Positions 61,695 through 64,000 of a stretch of 64,000 nt of DNA are shown piece by piece. How positions within the stretch are numbered: position 1 is the stretch's first letter; every line of letters begins with the position of its first letter. The position numbers were made by a program, and so were the translations under genes. The notes under the pieces are model-generated. The model did not search any database, had not been told where the DNA came from, and was given only the letters and a program-made list of their open reading frames with translations. Origin of the DNA: Burkholderia ubonensis subsp. mesacidophila (GTDB lineage Bacteria; Pseudomonadota; Gammaproteobacteria; Burkholderiales; Burkholderiaceae); NCBI RefSeq assembly GCF_002097715.1, contig NZ_CP020737.1, positions 620,001 to 684,000 on the forward strand. Direction: 5' to 3'.

Positions 61695-61707
61695 GATGCG
61701 AATGATG

Positions 61708-61722
61708 GCCGGTCTGACCGGC
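61708..61722 (-). promoter_or_regulatory. GntR operator at the GntR gene promoter
   Basis: GCCGGTCTGACCGGC is a perfect 7-1-7 palindrome with the FadR-type core GGTCTGACC. It lies 14 bases before the GntR ATG and directly after a minus-strand TACAAT (61728-61723), so it should cover the transcription start. Confidence 0.65.
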
Positions 61723-61840
61723 ATTGTAATCCGCACGCGCGTGGTGCACCGCCGGCCTACGGGAAAGTCACGATCCGGCCCGCGCGCCAGCCCCGCCGGA
61801 GGGGCCCGAAAGGGGCGGGAAATCCCTATTTTGTTCTTCC

Positions 61841-61869
61841 TTGACTCGACTATATCGGCTTCCTACTAT
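61841..61869 (+). promoter_or_regulatory. sigma-70 promoter of dctA
   Basis: TTGACT (61841-61846) and TACTAT (61864-61869) with a 17-bp spacer; predicted start near 61876. Confidence 0.7.
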
Positions 61870-61882
61870 CGTCCATAACATC

Positions 61883-61897
61883 ACTGGTCTTACCAGT
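61883..61897 (+). promoter_or_regulatory. GntR operator at the dctA promoter
   Basis: ACTGGT-CTT-ACCAGT, with the core TGGTCTTACCA shared (one base different) with the site at 61708. It lies about 7-21 bases downstream of the predicted dctA start, a repressing position. Confidence 0.65.
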
Positions 61898-61938
61898 ATG
61901 AACAGACGAAACTGCAACCGTTGGTTCGGGAGAGCGCC

Positions 61939-63267
61939 GTGTCGAAATTCCTCAATTCGCTGTTTGGCCGGGTAGTCGTCGCATTAGTCCTCGGGGTCGC
62001 GCTAGGCGCGTTCTTCCCGCATTTCGCCGAGTCGCTGCGGCCGCTCGGCGACGGTTTCCTGAAGCTCATCAAGATGGTCATCGGCCCGATCGTGTTCTGC
62101 GTCGTGGTCAGCGGGATGGCCAATGCGGGCGACCTGAAGAAGGTCGGCCGGGTCGGCCTGAAGGCCGTCGTCTACTTCGAGGTGATGACCACGCTCGCGC
62201 TCGGCATCGGGCTCGTGCTCGCGTGGCTGACGCGTCCGGGCGTCGGGATGAACATCGACCTGCATTCGCTCGACGCGGCGTCGCTCGCGTCGTACGCGAA
62301 GAATGCCGAGAGCCTGAAGGACACGGCCGGCTACCTGATGAAGATCATCCCCGACACCGCGATCGACGCGTTCGCGAAGGGCGACATCCTGCAGATCCTC
62401 GTGTTCGCGGTGCTGTTCGGCTCGGCGCTGTCGCTGCTCGGCGACAAGGCGAAGCGCGTCAACTCGCTGATCGAGGAGCTGTCGCACGTGTTCTTCCGCG
62501 TGATCGGCTTCATCATCAAGCTCGCGCCGCTCGGCGTGCTCGGCGCGATCGCGTTCACGACCGGCAAGTACGGCGTCGCGTCGCTCAAGCAGCTCGGCTA
62601 CCTCGTCGCGGTGTTCTACCTGAGCTGCATCGTGTTCGTCACCGTCGTGCTCGGCATCGTGATGCGGTTCGCCGGCTTCTCCGTGTTCAAGCTGATCCGC
62701 TACCTGCGCGAGGAGCTGTCGATCGTGCTCGGCACGGCGTCGTCGGACGCGGTGCTGCCGCAGGTGATGCGCAAGCTCGAATACATGGGCATCAAGGATT
62801 CGACGGTCGGCCTCGTGATCCCGACCGGCTACTCGTTCAACCTCGACGGCTTCTCGATCTACCTGACGCTCGCGGTGCTGTTCATCGCGCAGGCCACCAA
62901 CACGCCGCTGTCGACGCACGACCTGATCGTCGTGCTGCTGGTGTCGCTCGTCACGTCGAAGGGCGCGCACGGGATTCCCGGCTCGGCGATCGTGATCCTC
63001 GCGGCGACGCTGTCGGCGATTCCCGCGATTCCCGTCCTCGGCCTCGTGCTGATCCTGCCGGTCGACTGGTTCGTCGGCATCGCCCGCGCGCTGACCAACC
63101 TGATCGGCAACTGCGTCGCGACGGTGGTCGTCGCGGTATGGGAGAACGACATCGACAAGGCGCGCGCGAAGCGCGTGCTGAACCGCGAACTGCGCTACAT
63201 GCCGGCCGAGGAGGAGGATGTCGCCGGCGGCGCGCCGCTCGCCGGCGACCAGGCCCACGCGATCTGA
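61939..63267 (+). CDS. dctA: DctA-like C4-dicarboxylate:cation symporter
   Basis: A 442-residue DAACS-family symporter with the reentrant hairpins and eight helices of the fold. Family motifs: [39 protein letters not shown] (serine-rich hairpin 1), [10 protein letters not shown] and [12 protein letters not shown] (hairpin 2, NLDG). GTG at 61939 follows CGGGAGAG; a TTG at 61921 would add six residues. Known DctA proteins import succinate, fumarate and malate; the adjacent allantoicase gene raises the possibility of a ureide substrate. Confidence 0.92.
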   Translation: MSKFLNSLFGRVVVALVLGVALGAFFPHFAESLRPLGDGFLKLIKMVIGPIVFCVVVSGMANAGDLKKVGRVGLKAVVYFEVMTTLALGIGLVLAWLTRPGVGMNIDLHSLDAASLASYAKNAESLKDTAGYLMKIIPDTAIDAFAKGDILQILVFAVLFGSALSLLGDKAKRVNSLIEELSHVFFRVIGFIIKLAPLGVLGAIAFTTGKYGVASLKQLGYLVAVFYLSCIVFVTVVLGIVMRFAGFSVFKLIRYLREELSIVLGTASSDAVLPQVMRKLEYMGIKDSTVGLVIPTGYSFNLDGFSIYLTLAVLFIAQATNTPLSTHDLIVVLLVSLVTSKGAHGIPGSAIVILAATLSAIPAIPVLGLVLILPVDWFVGIARALTNLIGNCVATVVVAVWENDIDKARAKRVLNRELRYMPAEEEDVAGGAPLAGDQAHAI

Positions 63268-63298
63268 GCGCGCGGTTCGACCCGCATTCCCGTCATGC

Positions 63299-63325
63299 CG
63301 CCGGCGCCTCGATGCGCCGGCGTTT
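63299..63325 (+). terminator. hairpin between dctA and alc
   Basis: CGCCGGCGC (63299-63307) pairs with GCGCCGGCG (63314-63322), loop CTCGAT, followed by TTT. Short T-run, so partial termination or a processing structure before alc. Confidence 0.5.
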
Positions 63326-63347
63326 CAGCCAGAATTCAGGAGACGAC

Positions 63348-64000
63348 ATGGCAGCCCCCATTCTCGACCCGAACGCGCCGGCCTTCACGCGGCGCTACAT
63401 GAACCTCGCCGATCCGCGCCTCGGCGCGAAGGCGCTCTACGCGAGCGACGAGTTCTTCGCGCCGAAGGAGCGCATGCTGAACCCGGAGCCGGCCGTGTTC
63501 ATTCCCGGCAAGTACGACGATCACGGCAAGTGGATGGACGGCTGGGAGACGCGCCGCAAGCGCACGACCGGCCACGATTTCTGCGTGATCCGGCTTGCGC
63601 GGCCGGGCGTGATCCACGGCGTCGATCTCGATACCAGCCACTTCACGGGCAATTTCCCGCCGGCCGCGTCGATCGAAGGCTGCTTCGCCGACGCCGAGAC
63701 GCCGCCCGACAACGCCGAATGGCGCCCGATCGTGCCCGCGACGACGCTGCAGGGCAACAGCCACCACTACGTCGACGTGACCGAGCCGCAGCCGTGCACG
63801 CACCTGCGCGTGAACCTGTACCCGGACGGCGGGCTCGCGCGGCTGCGCGTCTACGGCCAGCCGCAGCGCGACTGGAGCCGTGCGCCGCACGGCGAGCTGA
63901 CCGACCTTGCGGCGGCCGAGCACGGCGGCTACGTGGTCGCCGCGAACAACCAGCATTTCGGCGCGGCGTCGCAGATGCTGATGCCGGGGCGTGGGGTGAA
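63348..64000 (+). CDS. alc: allantoicase (partial, C-terminus outside window)
   Basis: Hydrolyses allantoate to ureidoglycolate and urea in purine/ureide breakdown. The first 217 codons match allantoicase: [32 protein letters not shown] at the start, [23 protein letters not shown], and [27 protein letters not shown], then a second repeat-type beta region ([12 protein letters not shown]). The ATG at 63348 has CAGGAG upstream. It is 80 bases after dctA on the same strand, suggesting a shared operon, and runs past the right edge. Confidence 0.93.
   Translation, partial: MAAPILDPNAPAFTRRYMNLADPRLGAKALYASDEFFAPKERMLNPEPAVFIPGKYDDHGKWMDGWETRRKRTTGHDFCVIRLARPGVIHGVDLDTSHFTGNFPPAASIEGCFADAETPPDNAEWRPIVPATTLQGNSHHYVDVTEPQPCTHLRVNLYPDGGLARLRVYGQPQRDWSRAPHGELTDLAAAEHGGYVVAANNQHFGAASQMLMPGRGV

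Noticed and set aside
1..64000. Genomic island or prophage in the window
   Set aside because: No integrase, transposase, tRNA or att-like repeat was seen, and most genes are core functions with even GC content.

Overview
The window is a 64 kb piece of a GC-rich betaproteobacterial chromosome, most likely Burkholderia (cepacia-complex-like, large chromosome). I infer this from gene content and order (ffh next to a CcsA-like protein, a PP0621-type protein and ampD; aroQ-accB-accC-prmA; a lysine/alanine-rich H1-like histone; dgoK-dgoA with an AraFGH-like transporter; a DctA-like gene next to allantoicase). Nothing here looks like a plasmid, prophage or genomic island: I see no transposase, integrase, tRNA, rRNA, CRISPR array or att-like repeat.

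Layout. 1-7 kb: rppH (cut by the window edge), proS behind a terminator-like leader hairpin, a MarC protein, hpt, ffh, a CcsA-like membrane protein, a PP0621-type protein and ampD. 7-12 kb: nrdA and nrdB (class Ia ribonucleotide reductase); nrdA has a near-consensus promoter overlapped by two NrdR boxes. 12.4-15.5 kb: H1-like repeat protein, glycine-zipper lipoprotein, PfkB-family (nucleoside) kinase, tpx. 15.5-22.4 kb, minus strand: zinc-ribbon/DUF3426 protein with a 90-bp tandem repeat, prmA, accC, accB, aroQ, a TlpA-like thioredoxin and an unknown protein. 22.5-28.3 kb, plus strand: mpl, a YqiA-like esterase, an RNB exoribonuclease, aroE and mtgA, several with overlapping stops and starts. 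28.7-30.9 kb: S10-peptidase lipoprotein and a small secreted EF-hand protein.

31-40.3 kb is a sugar catabolic locus: IclR regulator, dgoK, dgoA, an SDR, araFGH-like ABC transporter, a second SDR and an aldose 1-epimerase. It fits uptake of galactose and/or arabinose followed by oxidative, non-phosphorylated breakdown; the sugar-acid dehydratase and lactonase are not in the window. 40.3-45.8 kb: pyrF, a PncC/CinA-type amidase, pgpA, thiL, maeB. 45.8-47.2 kb holds the least explained region: a candidate small RNA on the minus strand and a barnase/barstar-like pair (exported RNase plus inhibitor). 47.4-53 kb: rsmE, a VOC protein, speE, tkt, gap. 53-58.6 kb: LysR regulator divergent from an idonate/ketogluconate cluster (SDR, MHS-type transporter, 2-hydroxyacid dehydrogenase, zinc dehydrogenase). 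58.6-61 kb: MFS exporter divergent from a CynR-like LysR gene. 61-64 kb: FadR-type GntR regulator divergent from a dctA-like transporter and allantoicase (cut by the right edge), with one TGGTC/GACCA-like palindrome at each promoter.

The strongest non-coding observations are the nrdA promoter with its NrdR boxes, the candidate sRNA at about 45.82-45.96 kb, the paired FadR-type operators around 61.7-61.9 kb, and the hairpin plus T-run immediately in front of proS. All calls come from reading the sequence; no database search was run.
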